From NCBI RefSeq assembly GCF_041242975.1, contig NZ_CP162488.1, forward strand, positions 2,904,001-2,968,000: 64,000 nucleotides of DNA, given 5' to 3'. Below, one piece after another: positions 8,752-17,832 of the stretch. This DNA comes from Xanthomonas sp. DAR 35659 (GTDB lineage Bacteria > Pseudomonadota > Gammaproteobacteria > Xanthomonadales > Xanthomonadaceae). How positions within the stretch are numbered: the stretch's first letter is position 1; each line of letters starts with the position of its first letter. The notes beneath the pieces were generated by a model. It was not told the DNA's origin. It saw only the letters and a program-made list of their open reading frames with translations, and did not search any database. The position numbers and the translations under genes were made by a program.

Positions 8752-11259
8752 TCACAGCCGCGCGCCCTCGCCCGCCGCCACCCGCAGCAGGTCGGCGAAT
8801 ACCCCGGCGGCGGTGACCTCCGGGCCGGCGCCCGGGCCCTGCACCACCAGCGGATTGTCGCAATAGCGGCGGGTGGTGAACTGCACCACGTTGTCGGTCA
8901 GGCGCAGGTTGGCGAAGGCATGTTCGGCCGGCAGTTCCACCAGGCCGACGCTGGGCGCGCGGTCCGGCGCCAGCCGCGCCACGTAGCGCAGCACGCAGCC
9001 GCGCTCCCTGGCCGCCTGCAGGCGCTGCGCGAACACCGCGTCCACCTCGTGCAGGCGCGCCATGAAGTCCTCGACGCTGGCCTGGCGCAGCGCCTCCGGC
9101 ACCAGGCTCTCCACCGCCACGTCCTCCAGGCTGAGCTCGCGTCCGGCCTCGCGCGCCAGGATCACCAGCTTGCGCGCCACGTCGATGCCGGACAGGTCGT
9201 CGCGCGGATCCGGCTCGGTATAGCCCATGCCGCGCGCGTCGGTGACCAGGTGCGAGAACGGCACGCTGCCGTCGTACTTGTTGAACAGCCAGGCCAGGGT
9301 GCCGGAGAAGATGCCCTCGATCGCGGTGACCGCGTCGCCGGTATCGACCAGGTCGCGCAGTGTGGTGATCACCGGCAAGCCGGCGCCGACCGTGGCCTCG
9401 TAGCGGAAGCGCGCGCCGCTGGCCTCGGCGGCGGCGCGGATCGCGTGGAAGCGCGCCAGCGGCCCGGCACCGGCCTGCTTGTTCGGGGTGACCACATGGA
9501 TGCCGGCAGCGAGCCAGTCGGCATAGCGGTCGGCGACATCGGCGCTGCCGCTGCAATCGATGATCACCGCATGCGGCAGGTGCGCCGACAGCAGGTGCGC
9601 GGTGAAGGCGTCCAGGTCGGTCGGCTGGCGGCCGCCGGCGAAGGCCTGGCGCCAGTCGCCGGCGATCGCGCGGGTCTCCAGGTGCATGGTGCTGCGCGAG
9701 GCGATCGCGCGCAGGCGCAGGTCGAGGTTGGCCTTGGCCAGCAGTTGCGGCTGCGCCGCGCGCAACTGGTCCAGCAGCGCCGCACCGACGTTGCCCGGGC
9801 CGATCACCCCGACCGAGAAGGTCTGCGGCGACAGCCAGAACCCTGCATGCGCGGCGCGCAGCGCCTTGGTCGCGTGCGCGCTGTCGATCGCCACCGAGAT
9901 GTTGCGCTCCGAGGAGCCCTGCGCGATCGCCAGGATGTTGACCTGGGCACGGCCCAGCGATTCGAACAGGCGCGCGGCCACGCCCGGCTGCCCGGTCATG
10001 CCGTCGCCGACCGCCGCCAGCACGCTGATGCCGGTGGTCAGCTGTACCCGCTGCACCTGGCCGACCACCAGTTCGTGCGCGAATGCCGACAGCAGCGCAT
10101 CGCGCGCGCGCTCCGCCTCGTTCTGCCGCACCACGCAGCAGATGGAGTGCTCCGAGGAGCCCTGCGAGATCATCACCACCGACACCCGCGCGTTGCGCAA
10201 GGCCGCGAACACGCGCTCGGCGGTGCCGGGCACGCCGATCAGGCCGGTGCCCTCGAGGTTGAGCACCGCCAGGTCCGGGCTCAGGGTCAGGCCCTTGATC
10301 GGGCCGCTGGTGGCGCTGCTGGCGGTGATGCGGGTGCCCGGATGTTCGGGCTGGAAGGTGTTGCGGATGATGATCGGCAGACCGCGCTCGATCGCCGGCG
10401 ACATGGTCTGCGGATGCACCACCTTGGCGCCGAAGTAGGCCAGCTCGCAGGCCTCGTCGTAGCTCAGCGTCTCCAGTTGCACCGCCTCGGGCACCACCCG
10501 CGGGTCGGCCGACAGCACGCCGTCCACGTCGGTCCAGATATGCAGTTCGTCGGCCTCGAACAGGGCCGCGAAGATCGCGCCGGAGTAATCGCTGCCGTTG
10601 CGGCCGAGGGTGGTGATGCGCCCGGCGCGGTCGCGCGCGACGAAACCGGTCACCACCACGCGCTGCTGCGGATGCTGCGCGCGCCATTGCGCCAGGCGCT
10701 GCGCGCTGGCCGCCCAGTCCACGTCCACGCCCAGGTCGCCGCGGTCCACCACCAGCACCTCGCGCGCGTCCAGCACCGCGCAGTCCTCGCCCAGCGCACG
10801 CAGGTGGTCGCCCAGCAACTGCGCCGAATACACCTCGCCCAGGCCCTGCACCCGGTCCAGTACCTCGCGCGGCAGCTCGCCGATCACCGCCAGCGCGCCG
10901 AGGATCTCGGCCAGGCGTTCGAAGCGCGCGTCCAGCCATTCCACCGTGGCGCCGGCATGCTCGCCGAGCAGCGACACCGCTGCGGCGCGGTGCCGGGCGC
11001 GGGTTTCGTGCCAGCGTTCGCGCCAGTCGCCGTTTCCGGCAGCGGCCAGCTCGGCCAGCCCGATCAGCGCGTCGGTGACGCCCTTCATCGCCGACACCAC
11101 GGTGACCTGCAGCGTCTCCTCACGCGCCAGCAGCAATTGCGCGACATGGCGATAGCGTTCGGCGTCGGCGACGGACGTGCCGCCGAACTTGTGGACGACG
11201 GTGCGCGCGGCGAGCACGGGTGCGGCGGCGGGAGCGGAAGCGACGGCGGGGGACGGCAT
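8752..11259 (-). CDS. thrA: bifunctional aspartokinase I / homoserine dehydrogenase I
   Basis: An 835-residue fusion enzyme for the first and third steps from aspartate to threonine. The aspartokinase domain begins at [17 protein letters not shown] and continues through [16 protein letters not shown]. The middle carries ACT regulatory segments ([17 protein letters not shown] and [17 protein letters not shown]). The homoserine dehydrogenase part follows, with the NAD(P)-binding loop [17 protein letters not shown] and the catalytic stretch [12 protein letters not shown]. Threonine inhibition through the ACT domains is known for the family. ATG 11259 ([10 protein letters not shown]) has GAGG 7 nt upstream. 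It is preceded by a leader peptide and attenuator-like hairpins and followed directly by thrB. Confidence 0.96.
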   Translation of the reverse strand: MPSPAVASAPAAAPVLAARTVVHKFGGTSVADAERYRHVAQLLLAREETLQVTVVSAMKGVTDALIGLAELAAAGNGDWRERWHETRARHRAAAVSLLGEHAGATVEWLDARFERLAEILGALAVIGELPREVLDRVQGLGEVYSAQLLGDHLRALGEDCAVLDAREVLVVDRGDLGVDVDWAASAQRLAQWRAQHPQQRVVVTGFVARDRAGRITTLGRNGSDYSGAIFAALFEADELHIWTDVDGVLSADPRVVPEAVQLETLSYDEACELAYFGAKVVHPQTMSPAIERGLPIIIRNTFQPEHPGTRITASSATSGPIKGLTLSPDLAVLNLEGTGLIGVPGTAERVFAALRNARVSVVMISQGSSEHSICCVVRQNEAERARDALLSAFAHELVVGQVQRVQLTTGISVLAAVGDGMTGQPGVAARLFESLGRAQVNILAIAQGSSERNISVAIDSAHATKALRAAHAGFWLSPQTFSVGVIGPGNVGAALLDQLRAAQPQLLAKANLDLRLRAIASRSTMHLETRAIAGDWRQAFAGGRQPTDLDAFTAHLLSAHLPHAVIIDCSGSADVADRYADWLAAGIHVVTPNKQAGAGPLARFHAIRAAAEASGARFRYEATVGAGLPVITTLRDLVDTGDAVTAIEGIFSGTLAWLFNKYDGSVPFSHLVTDARGMGYTEPDPRDDLSGIDVARKLVILAREAGRELSLEDVAVESLVPEALRQASVEDFMARLHEVDAVFAQRLQAARERGCVLRYVARLAPDRAPSVGLVELPAEHAFANLRLTDNVVQFTTRRYCDNPLVVQGPGAGPEVTAAGVFADLLRVAAGEGARL

Positions 11260-11277
11260 GGGAGACCTCGGAGTGGA

Positions 11278-11334
11278 GGCCCCGCTCGCATCAGGTCCGG
11301 GGATTCCCCCGCATCCTGATCCGGGTGCGGGGCC
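11278..11334 (-). promoter_or_regulatory. thr attenuator-like mutually exclusive hairpins
   Basis: Between the leader stop and thrA, the transcript can form an outer stem GGCCCCGC (11334-11327) with GCGGGGCC (11285-11278), plus an inner ATCAGG/CCTGAT pair (11320-11315 with 11295-11290). The competing stem CCCCGCA (11332-11326) with TGCGGGG (11313-11307) uses the same bases. There is no U-run after the outer stem, so the mechanism may not be classical intrinsic termination. Confidence 0.6.
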
Positions 11335-11348
11335 GTGGTGTTCGAGAG

Positions 11349-11483
11349 TTACGCGAAGACGACGGACCGCACCGGGCGAATGGTGAGGGTGGTAATACCG
11401 GTGGTAATGCCCGCAGTGGTCCCGGCCGCGTGCCGGAGCGAACGCGGAAGCGAGAGGGAGGCAAGGGCGAAGACCAGAGGCAT
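11349..11483 (-). CDS. thrL: thr operon leader peptide (Thr/Ile-rich)
   Basis: A 44-codon open frame from ATG 11483 (MPLVFALASL...) to TAA 11351-11349. Codons 22-35 read T-T-A-G-I-T-T-G-I-T-T-L-T-I, giving seven Thr and three Ile in fourteen. That matches the regulatory run of E. coli ThrL, where ribosome stalling on Thr/Ile codons controls attenuation of thrABC. It ends 89 bp upstream of thrA, and the hairpins described at 11278-11334 follow at once. A TTGACA sequence (11520-11515) upstream could be the -35 element. Start choice is tentative; the Thr/Ile block is not. Confidence 0.75.
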   Translation of the reverse strand: MPLVFALASLSLPRSLRHAAGTTAGITTGITTLTIRPVRSVVFA

Positions 11484-11674
11484 GGGCGCAAGAGGACAAC
11501 ATGCGCCCGGGCGCTGTCAAGCGCCGCGTGTGCAACCGCAGCATCGACCTGTTGACCGGGCAAAACGGTTGCAAAAGTGACTATCGTGAAACCCTGAAAA
11601 ACTCCGGGCTACGTCGCGTCACGACGCGCGATTGGCTCAGGGTCGAGGCTACGCGGCACCTGTGGAACGAGCAG

Positions 11675-11709
11675 CAAAAAAGCGCGCGGCGCTGCGAGCG
11701 CCGCGCGCT
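11675..11709 (-). terminator. Rho-independent terminator after the lipoprotein gene
   Basis: Downstream of the 11721 stop, AGCGCGCGGCGCT and AGCGCCGCGCGCT form a perfect 13-bp stem with a 3-nt loop, followed on the minus strand by TTTTTT. Confidence 0.9.
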
Positions 11710-11720
11710 TGCGCAACCCG

Positions 11721-12065
11721 TTACTGCTGTTTCTGATCGGACGGCGGCGGCTGCGTCGGCTGCTGCGGGTCCGGATTGGCCGGATCCTGCGGATCGGTCG
11801 GTGGCGGCGACGTCGGCGACATGCCCTGCGACGCGTCCTGGCCCTGCGCCGTGCCCTGCCCGGTGTCGGCGCCAGCGGCGGCGCCTGCGGCATCGCCGCT
11901 GGTGGTGCCGGCCGGCGCGGTGGTGCCGCCGGACGGACTGCCGTCGGCCGCGGCCGGCGGATTGGCCGAATTCGGGTCGGTGGCCGGCTGGTCGCCATCA
12001 CGTTTGCACGCTGCCAGCGCGGCCAGCATCGAACCGACCAGGACCACCTTCATTGCTGCTTTCAT
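11721..12065 (-). CDS. small Pro/Gln/Gly-rich lipoprotein
   Basis: A 114-residue protein with a lipoprotein signal peptide: MKAAMKVVLVGSMLAALAAC, with the lipobox cysteine at 20. The mature part is low-complexity, rich in Asp, Pro, Gly, Ala and Gln (for example PPPTDPQDPANPDPQQPTQP), and looks disordered. It is probably anchored in the envelope. AGGAG lies 6 nt before ATG 12065, and a strong terminator follows the stop, so it is a monocistronic, expressed gene. No known family; function unknown. Confidence 0.75.
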   Translation of the reverse strand: MKAAMKVVLVGSMLAALAACKRDGDQPATDPNSANPPAAADGSPSGGTTAPAGTTSGDAAGAAAGADTGQGTAQGQDASQGMSPTSPPPTDPQDPANPDPQQPTQPPPSDQKQQ

Positions 12066-12462
12066 GAGTCACTCCTGCTTCGCATGGGGTGGGAGTCGCC
12101 ACGTGCGCGCCACCAAGCCGGCGGTCGCATCAAAGGCGACGAGAACCGCCGATGCGCGGCGGCGATCGCCCCGCCACAGAGCGGACGGGACGCCTGTAGC
12201 AGACGTGGCGGCTGCGCCATCGTCATCCTCACCTGCGGCCGCGCGGAAAACGCAGTGCGAACCGGCACGCCGCCGCAGTAGCGGACAGATGCAGCCTACG
12301 CAGGACGATGCTCAGATCGCGTGGACGCAAGGTACAGAGGACGTTATTGCCCACGAGCGCATGAAGTGCGATTCAGCGCTACCGCTCGGTGGCTGCATGC
12401 GGGGGCGCAAGCGATCGTGGCCGCAAGCGCCACGGACGGCGGAAGCCGCCTCATGCATGGAA
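12066..12462. other. intergenic, no gene seen
   Basis: About 400 bp between the lipoprotein start and tRNA-Arg. It must hold the lipoprotein promoter. I see no conserved protein, hairpin or repeat in it. Confidence 0.5.
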
Positions 12463-12539
12463 TGGTGACCCCGGCGCGATTCGAACGCACGACCTGTCCC
12501 TTAGGAGGGGACCGCTCTATCCAGCTGAGCTACGGGGCC
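12463..12539 (-). tRNA. tRNA-Arg (anticodon CCT)
   Basis: On the minus strand the acceptor GGCCCCG (ending at 12539) pairs with CGGGGTC, followed by an encoded ACCA. The D-arm TAGCTCAGCTGGATAGAGC, the anticodon stem GTCCC-CTCCTAA-GGGAC with anticodon CCT, and the T-arm GTTCGAATC are all complete. It decodes the rare AGG codon, which is scarce in this high-GC genome. Confidence 0.96.
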
Positions 12540-12966
12540 ACAAGGCTTTCCGGGGATGTGGCGCAGGCAATGTGCCTTCTTTGCGCTCGCGCCATTCCCC
12601 CAGATATCCCGAGATTGTACCGGATCGGCCGTTACGGTCACCTGGGTAGCTGCGGCTTGCGGTGAGGCTCTGCCCCCTCCACAGCACAAGCCGCGGCCTA
12701 GGCGCCGCCAGAGGGGGGCAGCCCCGGGCCGCGTGCGCCGGGCGGCCCGCCGGCCCCTACGTGCCCTGAGCAGTTCAATCGCCTGACGGTCGCAGTCTGC
12801 GGCATTGGCGCGCGCCCAGGCGGCTTTGCAACTGTACAGAGGCTACGAATAAATTGATCGCAAAAAGGAGCACGCCGTAGACGATTCTTTAACAAGATGT
12901 TCGCGACTGACGTTACATAGCTGTCCTGATTAGACTGCCAATCCTATACACGAGAAAGGAAATCAC
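12540..12966. other. intergenic, composition shift toward lower GC
   Basis: About 430 bp without a gene. The first part is GC-rich. From about 12850 the sequence becomes AT-richer and leads into the effector/immunity pair, so the left border of that cassette probably lies here, next to the tRNA. AAAGGA before 12967 is the next gene's ribosome-binding site. Confidence 0.5.
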
Positions 12967-13491
12967 ATGGAAATCCGACGGTCCGTGAGCGGCGCACTGG
13001 CGAGTTTTCTACTCGCCTCGTACGCCGGCTTGGCTGCTTGCGCGTCCAGTCCACCCGTCCAAGCCGCGGAGGCCGATTTCAACGGCAAATGGTCAGTGCA
13101 ATGGTGTGACAAGACCGATCCTAACGCGGACTGTGGCGGTTTCAACGTCGATCTTACCCAAGTCGGTGACAAGATTGACGGTGAATCCTTCGGGGCGAGA
13201 GCACGGCTTGCCCAGATCGACGAAGGCGGGACTATTCACGGCATCGCCATCGGCAATACGGCTGTCCTAACCATAGAAAGCCTGCGTAGCGGCGGAATCT
13301 ATCTCATCGAGGCAACCATCGATGGCCGCTGCATGCTTTGGAAGATGCGAGATACCGTTCGTGAAAGCAAGCGGGACATCGACATCATTGCAACAGACGA
13401 TGTACTGACAAAGGCAAGCAACTCCTCGCCGAGCAATGAAACCAAGCCGCAAGTTGACTGCCGCGGTATTCCGATAATAACACAGGATTGA
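12967..13491 (+). CDS. putative immunity lipoprotein (X-Tfi type)
   Basis: A 174-residue protein with a lipoprotein signal peptide: a hydrophobic stretch then GLAAC, with the lipobox Cys at 25. The mature part is a small, probably beta-rich domain (DFNGKWSVQWCDKTDPNADC, GTIHGIAIGNTAVLTIESL) with several cysteines. It directly precedes a peptidoglycan-hydrolase effector carrying a VirD4-interacting C-terminal domain. In Xanthomonas, such effectors are paired with periplasmic lipoproteins that protect the producer. The role is inferred from that context, since I do not recognise the fold. Both genes are lower in GC than their neighbours, suggesting horizontal acquisition. Confidence 0.7.
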   Translation: MEIRRSVSGALASFLLASYAGLAACASSPPVQAAEADFNGKWSVQWCDKTDPNADCGGFNVDLTQVGDKIDGESFGARARLAQIDEGGTIHGIAIGNTAVLTIESLRSGGIYLIEATIDGRCMLWKMRDTVRESKRDIDIIATDDVLTKASNSSPSNETKPQVDCRGIPIITQD

Positions 13492-13535
13492 CGGATGGAT
13501 TACAACAACGCACCCATATTACCGAGATAACCGAC

Positions 13536-15485
13536 ATGGATTACAGGGAACTTGACCAAGCGGAATATGATCGCAAACTTCGCATGGTAATAGTTGGGTC
13601 CGAAGGCCTGCATGCGAACGCGCAGGATATTGGCGACAACCGCGCGACAATAGGCTGGGGCTATACCTTCAATCGAGACAACAATGTTGCGATCTGGCGA
13701 GAGAGCGGAATCGAGCTCACCCGGCAGCAGTGGCAAACGCTGGCAGCAATTGATGCAGCCCCAGCCCTGGAAAGGACCAGAGTTGGCCTGACGTTCTCGC
13801 GGCAACTGGATGCAGCCGAGTCCGATCAATTGCTCAGGGCTTCCATGGCGGAGTACGAAGGACCGGCGAACCGCCTGCAAATGCCACTATCTGATGAACG
13901 CATCGCCCTCGTTTCGCTTGCCTACAATCGCGGCATAGGGATGCTGAATGGCATACCTGAAAGCAATGTTCCAGAGCACGCGATCATGGACGCGGTTCGC
14001 GATGGCGATCGCGCAGAGGCGTGGTTCCAGATGCGATATAACTGCTGGGGAAGCAACAACGACGCAGAAGCCGGACTTCGAAAGCGCCGCTTTGCCGAAG
14101 CGCAAGTGTTCGGTCATTATGACAACCCTAACAACGTTACACCCGAAGAAGCCCGCAACGTCTACCGCATGTATCAACTGCATCGCGACGAGATCGACCG
14201 CGTGGAGCGTGGTTTCGGGATCACAGTTGATGGTGAAGCCGCCCAGCGAAATCGTATCGCACAGGCAAATCGCGATTATCCCGCGCTTGTCAATGAATAT
14301 GGAATCGTACCGAGCATAGCTGACTCGCTCGGACCGGCTCGCGATGCGCTTTTACGAGAGCTTCGGCGGGAACATCCGGATCTAGCCGATAGGCTGACCG
14401 ATGCCAACTTCAACGCCGGGCATATTTACCTCGATCCCGGCAGAGACCTACGAGATCGCGGTGAAGTCGACCACCAATACCCCATAGATACCAACAATAG
14501 TCGCGTCAACAACCGTAACGTCGCATTGAGACGCGAGCAGCACAACACCGCTACAGGAGATGCTGACCAGAACCACGCCGCAACTATCGATTCGCAGAGG
14601 ATGTCGCGCGGGCAGAATCCACAGGAGATTGGTGGCGAAGACTTGCTGATGGGACAAGGCGGCAACGACCTCCTGCGGTCGCATGGTGGCGATGACATCC
14701 TTATTGGCGGACAGGGCCGAGACCGGATGGAAGGCGGCGACGGCCGCGACACTTACGTGATCGGCGCCGGCGACACCGTGATGGACAGCGATGGCGTAGG
14801 CGAAGTGCGCTGGGGCGGAAAGCAACTGACGGGCGGCAGCCGCTCGGAATCTGATCCCGCCAATACCTATCGCAGCGATGATGGGCGCTTCATCTACGCT
14901 CTGGAAAACAACAACCTCTCGATTACCGACACGTTAGCCACTGATCAGGCACGAAGGGAACGAGCCGTGATCGAGAATTTCCACAATGGCCAGCTTGGGA
15001 TCGACCTGAGTGAACAGGCGCGCAGCGCGGCTACTCCACAAGCGGACCCGCAGCGACTTCAGCCCAGCCACCCCGATAGCCCCGACAATGCGTTACTTGA
15101 GAGAATCCGCGATGGCGTGCGTGGACTGGATCGCCAAGCCGGCAAACCCTGGGACGAGAACAGCGACCGGCTTAGCGCGAGTCTGTTGCTGCTGGCCGGC
15201 GAGAAGGTGTTCACGGCCAAGGACGAGCTGAAGATCGCGACCAACACGCCCACTGCCACCTTCAACGGCGGCGAATTGGTGCACATCTGGCGCACAGGCC
15301 ACCCTTCGCCCGACCCCGCCGCGCACAGAGCGCATATGTCCATGCAGGAAGCGCTCGCGATGCCGGCGGAACAGCGCTTCGCGCAATTCGATGTCGTGCA
15401 GCAACAGGTCAGGGCCGAAGAACTGCAACGTAGCCAACAGCAGGAGGCCGTTCGGACGCAGTCAGCCCCAATGCGATCGATGTGA
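13536..15485 (+). CDS. type IV secretion antibacterial effector: lysozyme-RTX-XVIPCD (X-Tfe)
   Basis: A 649-residue multidomain protein. Residues about 10-180 resemble a GH24/T4-type lysozyme: GSEGLHANAQD with Glu23, TIGWGYTF with Thr38 (the same Glu-Thr spacing as T4 lysozyme), and LAYNRGIGML. Residues about 368-410 carry RTX calcium-binding nonapeptides (GGNDLLRSHGGDDILIGGQG). The last ~140 residues match the Xanthomonas VirD4-interacting domain: HPDSPDNALLERIRDGVRGL, DRLSASLLLLAG, then AHRAHMSMQEAL and a Gln-rich tail. Such proteins are injected into rival bacteria to cut peptidoglycan. No secretion machinery is in this window. A TTG at 13488 overlapping the upstream stop is an alternative start. 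Confidence 0.85.
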   Translation: MDYRELDQAEYDRKLRMVIVGSEGLHANAQDIGDNRATIGWGYTFNRDNNVAIWRESGIELTRQQWQTLAAIDAAPALERTRVGLTFSRQLDAAESDQLLRASMAEYEGPANRLQMPLSDERIALVSLAYNRGIGMLNGIPESNVPEHAIMDAVRDGDRAEAWFQMRYNCWGSNNDAEAGLRKRRFAEAQVFGHYDNPNNVTPEEARNVYRMYQLHRDEIDRVERGFGITVDGEAAQRNRIAQANRDYPALVNEYGIVPSIADSLGPARDALLRELRREHPDLADRLTDANFNAGHIYLDPGRDLRDRGEVDHQYPIDTNNSRVNNRNVALRREQHNTATGDADQNHAATIDSQRMSRGQNPQEIGGEDLLMGQGGNDLLRSHGGDDILIGGQGRDRMEGGDGRDTYVIGAGDTVMDSDGVGEVRWGGKQLTGGSRSESDPANTYRSDDGRFIYALENNNLSITDTLATDQARRERAVIENFHNGQLGIDLSEQARSAATPQADPQRLQPSHPDSPDNALLERIRDGVRGLDRQAGKPWDENSDRLSASLLLLAGEKVFTAKDELKIATNTPTATFNGGELVHIWRTGHPSPDPAAHRAHMSMQEALAMPAEQRFAQFDVVQQQVRAEELQRSQQQEAVRTQSAPMRSM

Positions 15486-15650
15486 GAGCATTCATACAAT
15501 TGCCTAGAGTGCCCTGCGCGCCACTTATGAAAGTCGCATGGGCAATGCAGGTCATTGGCAGCCGGGGCGCAACAGGGAAGCACGGCAACGATCAGGCCGG
15601 CGCCCCGCACGCAATGAGCGCAAAGCGACGCGAGCGGCAGCAGTCTGAAT

Positions 15651-15970
15651 TCAAATCGCGATGATCGCCGTCGCCTGCACTTCGACGACCGCGTCGGGCT
15701 GTTTGTCGCGCAGATCGGCTAGATGGGCCACTGAGCGGACCTCATCGCGCAGGTGGTCACTCTTGACAGCCAGGATCGCCTTGATCTTCTGGTACGCCGT
15801 GCGGGTCTGCGCGGCGTCAGTCGCCCGGATGGTGGATATGCCCGTTGGCGGGCCCTCAGCGGCCATCCGGCGACATAGACGATCCCACCGGATGCCTAGA
15901 CGATACAGTCATCGGCGAACAGATGACGGCTCCATTTCCCGTCCACATTGCGCTTGAACAACTTCGACAT
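15651..15970 (-). pseudogene. degraded RidA/YjgF-like gene
   Basis: The minus strand starts MSKLFKRNVDGKWSRHLFAD, hits a stop after 24 codons, continues in frame with ASGGIVYVAGW (typical of the RidA N-terminal strand), and shifts frame into TGISTIRATDAAQTRTAYQK and VVEVQATAII (typical of the RidA C-terminus). The middle is shorter than the ~110-130 residues of intact RidA enamine/imine deaminases. I read it as a remnant broken by a nonsense mutation and a frameshift or deletion beside the effector cassette. A short expressed C-terminal fragment cannot be excluded. Confidence 0.5.
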
Positions 15971-16298
15971 GGCGTCGCCTTTGAAAATTGACGCATTGCG
16001 TCACTCTTTCGCCGCCAATGCCATCCGGAGCCGGTCACGCCTCGAGATACGGCGCACCATCAGCCGTCGTCATTGCACGTGCGGCGTGGGCACCTAGGTC
16101 GCTGTGATCCGTTGACATCGCCGGTTGGCGCGACCTGCCCTGGCCTCGCCGTGCCCGCTACACGAGCGCCGCCCGGCGGTTCCGGCATGTCGCAGCGCCG
16201 GGCCAGCGGCGCGCAGTCTGCTAAAATTGCCGGCTAATCGCGTCCCGCGTCCCCCGCCTGCGGTCGCCTTCCCTGTCGCAACGAACCCAGGAGATTCC
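15971..16298. other. intergenic, promoter region of the aldehyde dehydrogenase
   Basis: About 330 bp with no gene. TAAAAT near 16221 could be a -10 element. CCAGGAG before ATG 16299 is the ribosome-binding site. Nothing else stands out. Confidence 0.45.
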
Positions 16299-17831
16299 AT
16301 GTCCGCTGACCTGCTCAAGGCGCTCGGCCTCGCCGCCACCAATTCCGGCACCTATCTCGGTAACGGCGAGTGGTCCAGCGCCACCGGCGCCGGCGTGCTG
16401 CAGCCGCTCAACCCGTCGAGCAACGCCATCATCGCCGAGGTCCAGGCCACCACCGAGCAGGACTACGAAACGGTGATCGCGCGCGCCCAGGCCGCGTTCA
16501 AGGTGTGGCGCACCACCCCGGCGCCACGCCGCGGCGAGGCGGTGCGGCTGTGCGGCGAGGCGCTGCGCAAGCACAAGGACGCGCTGGGCTCGCTGGTCGC
16601 GCTGGAAATGGGCAAGAGCAAGCCGGAAGGCGACGGCGAAGTGCAGGAGATGATCGACATCGCCGATTTCGCGGTCGGCCAGAGCCGCATGCTGTACGGC
16701 TACACCCTGCATTCGGAGCGCCCCGGCCACCGCATGTACGAGCAGTACCAGCCGCTGGGCCTGGTCGGCATCATCAGCGCGTTCAACTTCCCGGTCGCGG
16801 TGTGGAGCTGGAACGCGTTCCTGGCGGCGATCTGCGGCGATATCTGTATCTGGAAGCCGTCCAACAAGACGCCGCTGACCGCGATCGCCTCGATGAAGAT
16901 CTGCAACGACGCGCTGCGCGACGCCGGCTTCCCCGACATCTTCTTCCTGATCAACGACGCCGGCGTGGCCCTGTCCGAGCGCCTGGTCGAGGACACCCGC
17001 ATCCCGCTGATCAGCTTCACCGGCTCCACCCAGGTCGGCCGCAGCGTCGCCGAGAAATGCGCGCGCCGCCTGGGCCGCTGCCTGCTGGAACTGGGCGGCA
17101 ACAACGCCATCATCCTCGACGAGAGCGCCGACCTGAAGCTGGCGGTGCCCGGCATCGTGTTCGGCGCGGTCGGCACCGCCGGCCAGCGCTGCACCACCAC
17201 GCGCCGGCTGATCGTGCACGAATCCATCTACGACACCGTGCTGGCGACGCTGGTCAAGGCCTACAAGCAGGTCGAAGGCAAGATCGGCGATCCCACCGAC
17301 CCGGCCAACCTGATGGGCCCGTTGAACAGCCGCGGCGCGGTCGAGCAGTTCCTGGACTCGATCGCCAAGGCCAAGGCCGCCGGCGGCACCGTCGAGACCG
17401 GCGGCACCGCGCTGGACCGTCCGGGCAACTTCGTGCTGCCGGCCATCGTCACCGGGCTGAAGAACAGCGACGACGTGGTCCAGCACGAGACCTTCGCGCC
17501 GATCCTGTACGTGATGAAGTACAGCACCCTGGACGAGGCCATCGACATGCAGAACGGCGTGCCGCAGGGCCTGTCCTCGTCGATCTTCACCCAGAACCTG
17601 AAGGCGGCCGAGAAGTTCCTGTCCGCGGCCGGCAGCGACTGCGGCATCGCCAACGTCAACATAGGCACCTCCGGCGCCGAGATCGGCGGCGCCTTCGGCG
17701 GCGAGAAGGACACCGGCGGCGGCCGCGAGTCCGGCTCGGACGCGTGGAAGGTGTACATGCGCCGGCAGACCAACACGATCAACTACTCCGACTCGCTGCC
17801 GCTGGCGCAGGGCATCAAGTTCGATCTGTAA
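16299..17831 (+). CDS. aldehyde dehydrogenase family 7 (piperideine-6-carboxylate dehydrogenase-like)
   Basis: A 510-residue NAD(P)-dependent aldehyde dehydrogenase. The cofactor block [20 protein letters not shown], the glutamate segment [10 protein letters not shown] and the catalytic-cysteine motif [12 protein letters not shown] are present. The C-terminus [20 protein letters not shown] is characteristic of the ALDH7/antiquitin branch, which oxidises alpha-aminoadipic semialdehyde/piperideine-6-carboxylate in lysine and pipecolate catabolism (AmaB type). Substrate is inferred from subfamily. ATG 16299 has AGGAG 6 nt upstream. The phosphoesterase gene starts 1 bp after the stop, so the two are cotranscribed. 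Confidence 0.92.
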   Translation: MSADLLKALGLAATNSGTYLGNGEWSSATGAGVLQPLNPSSNAIIAEVQATTEQDYETVIARAQAAFKVWRTTPAPRRGEAVRLCGEALRKHKDALGSLVALEMGKSKPEGDGEVQEMIDIADFAVGQSRMLYGYTLHSERPGHRMYEQYQPLGLVGIISAFNFPVAVWSWNAFLAAICGDICIWKPSNKTPLTAIASMKICNDALRDAGFPDIFFLINDAGVALSERLVEDTRIPLISFTGSTQVGRSVAEKCARRLGRCLLELGGNNAIILDESADLKLAVPGIVFGAVGTAGQRCTTTRRLIVHESIYDTVLATLVKAYKQVEGKIGDPTDPANLMGPLNSRGAVEQFLDSIAKAKAAGGTVETGGTALDRPGNFVLPAIVTGLKNSDDVVQHETFAPILYVMKYSTLDEAIDMQNGVPQGLSSSIFTQNLKAAEKFLSAAGSDCGIANVNIGTSGAEIGGAFGGEKDTGGGRESGSDAWKVYMRRQTNTINYSDSLPLAQGIKFDL

Positions 17832-17832
17832 G

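Noticed and set aside
12540..12966. Possible attachment site from the tRNA-Arg 3' end
   Set aside because: I found no second copy of the tRNA 3' sequence at the right side of the effector cassette and no integrase gene.
15856..16038. A 60-codon minus-strand frame over the RidA remnant
   Set aside because: It is out of frame with the recognisable RidA pieces and has no support.
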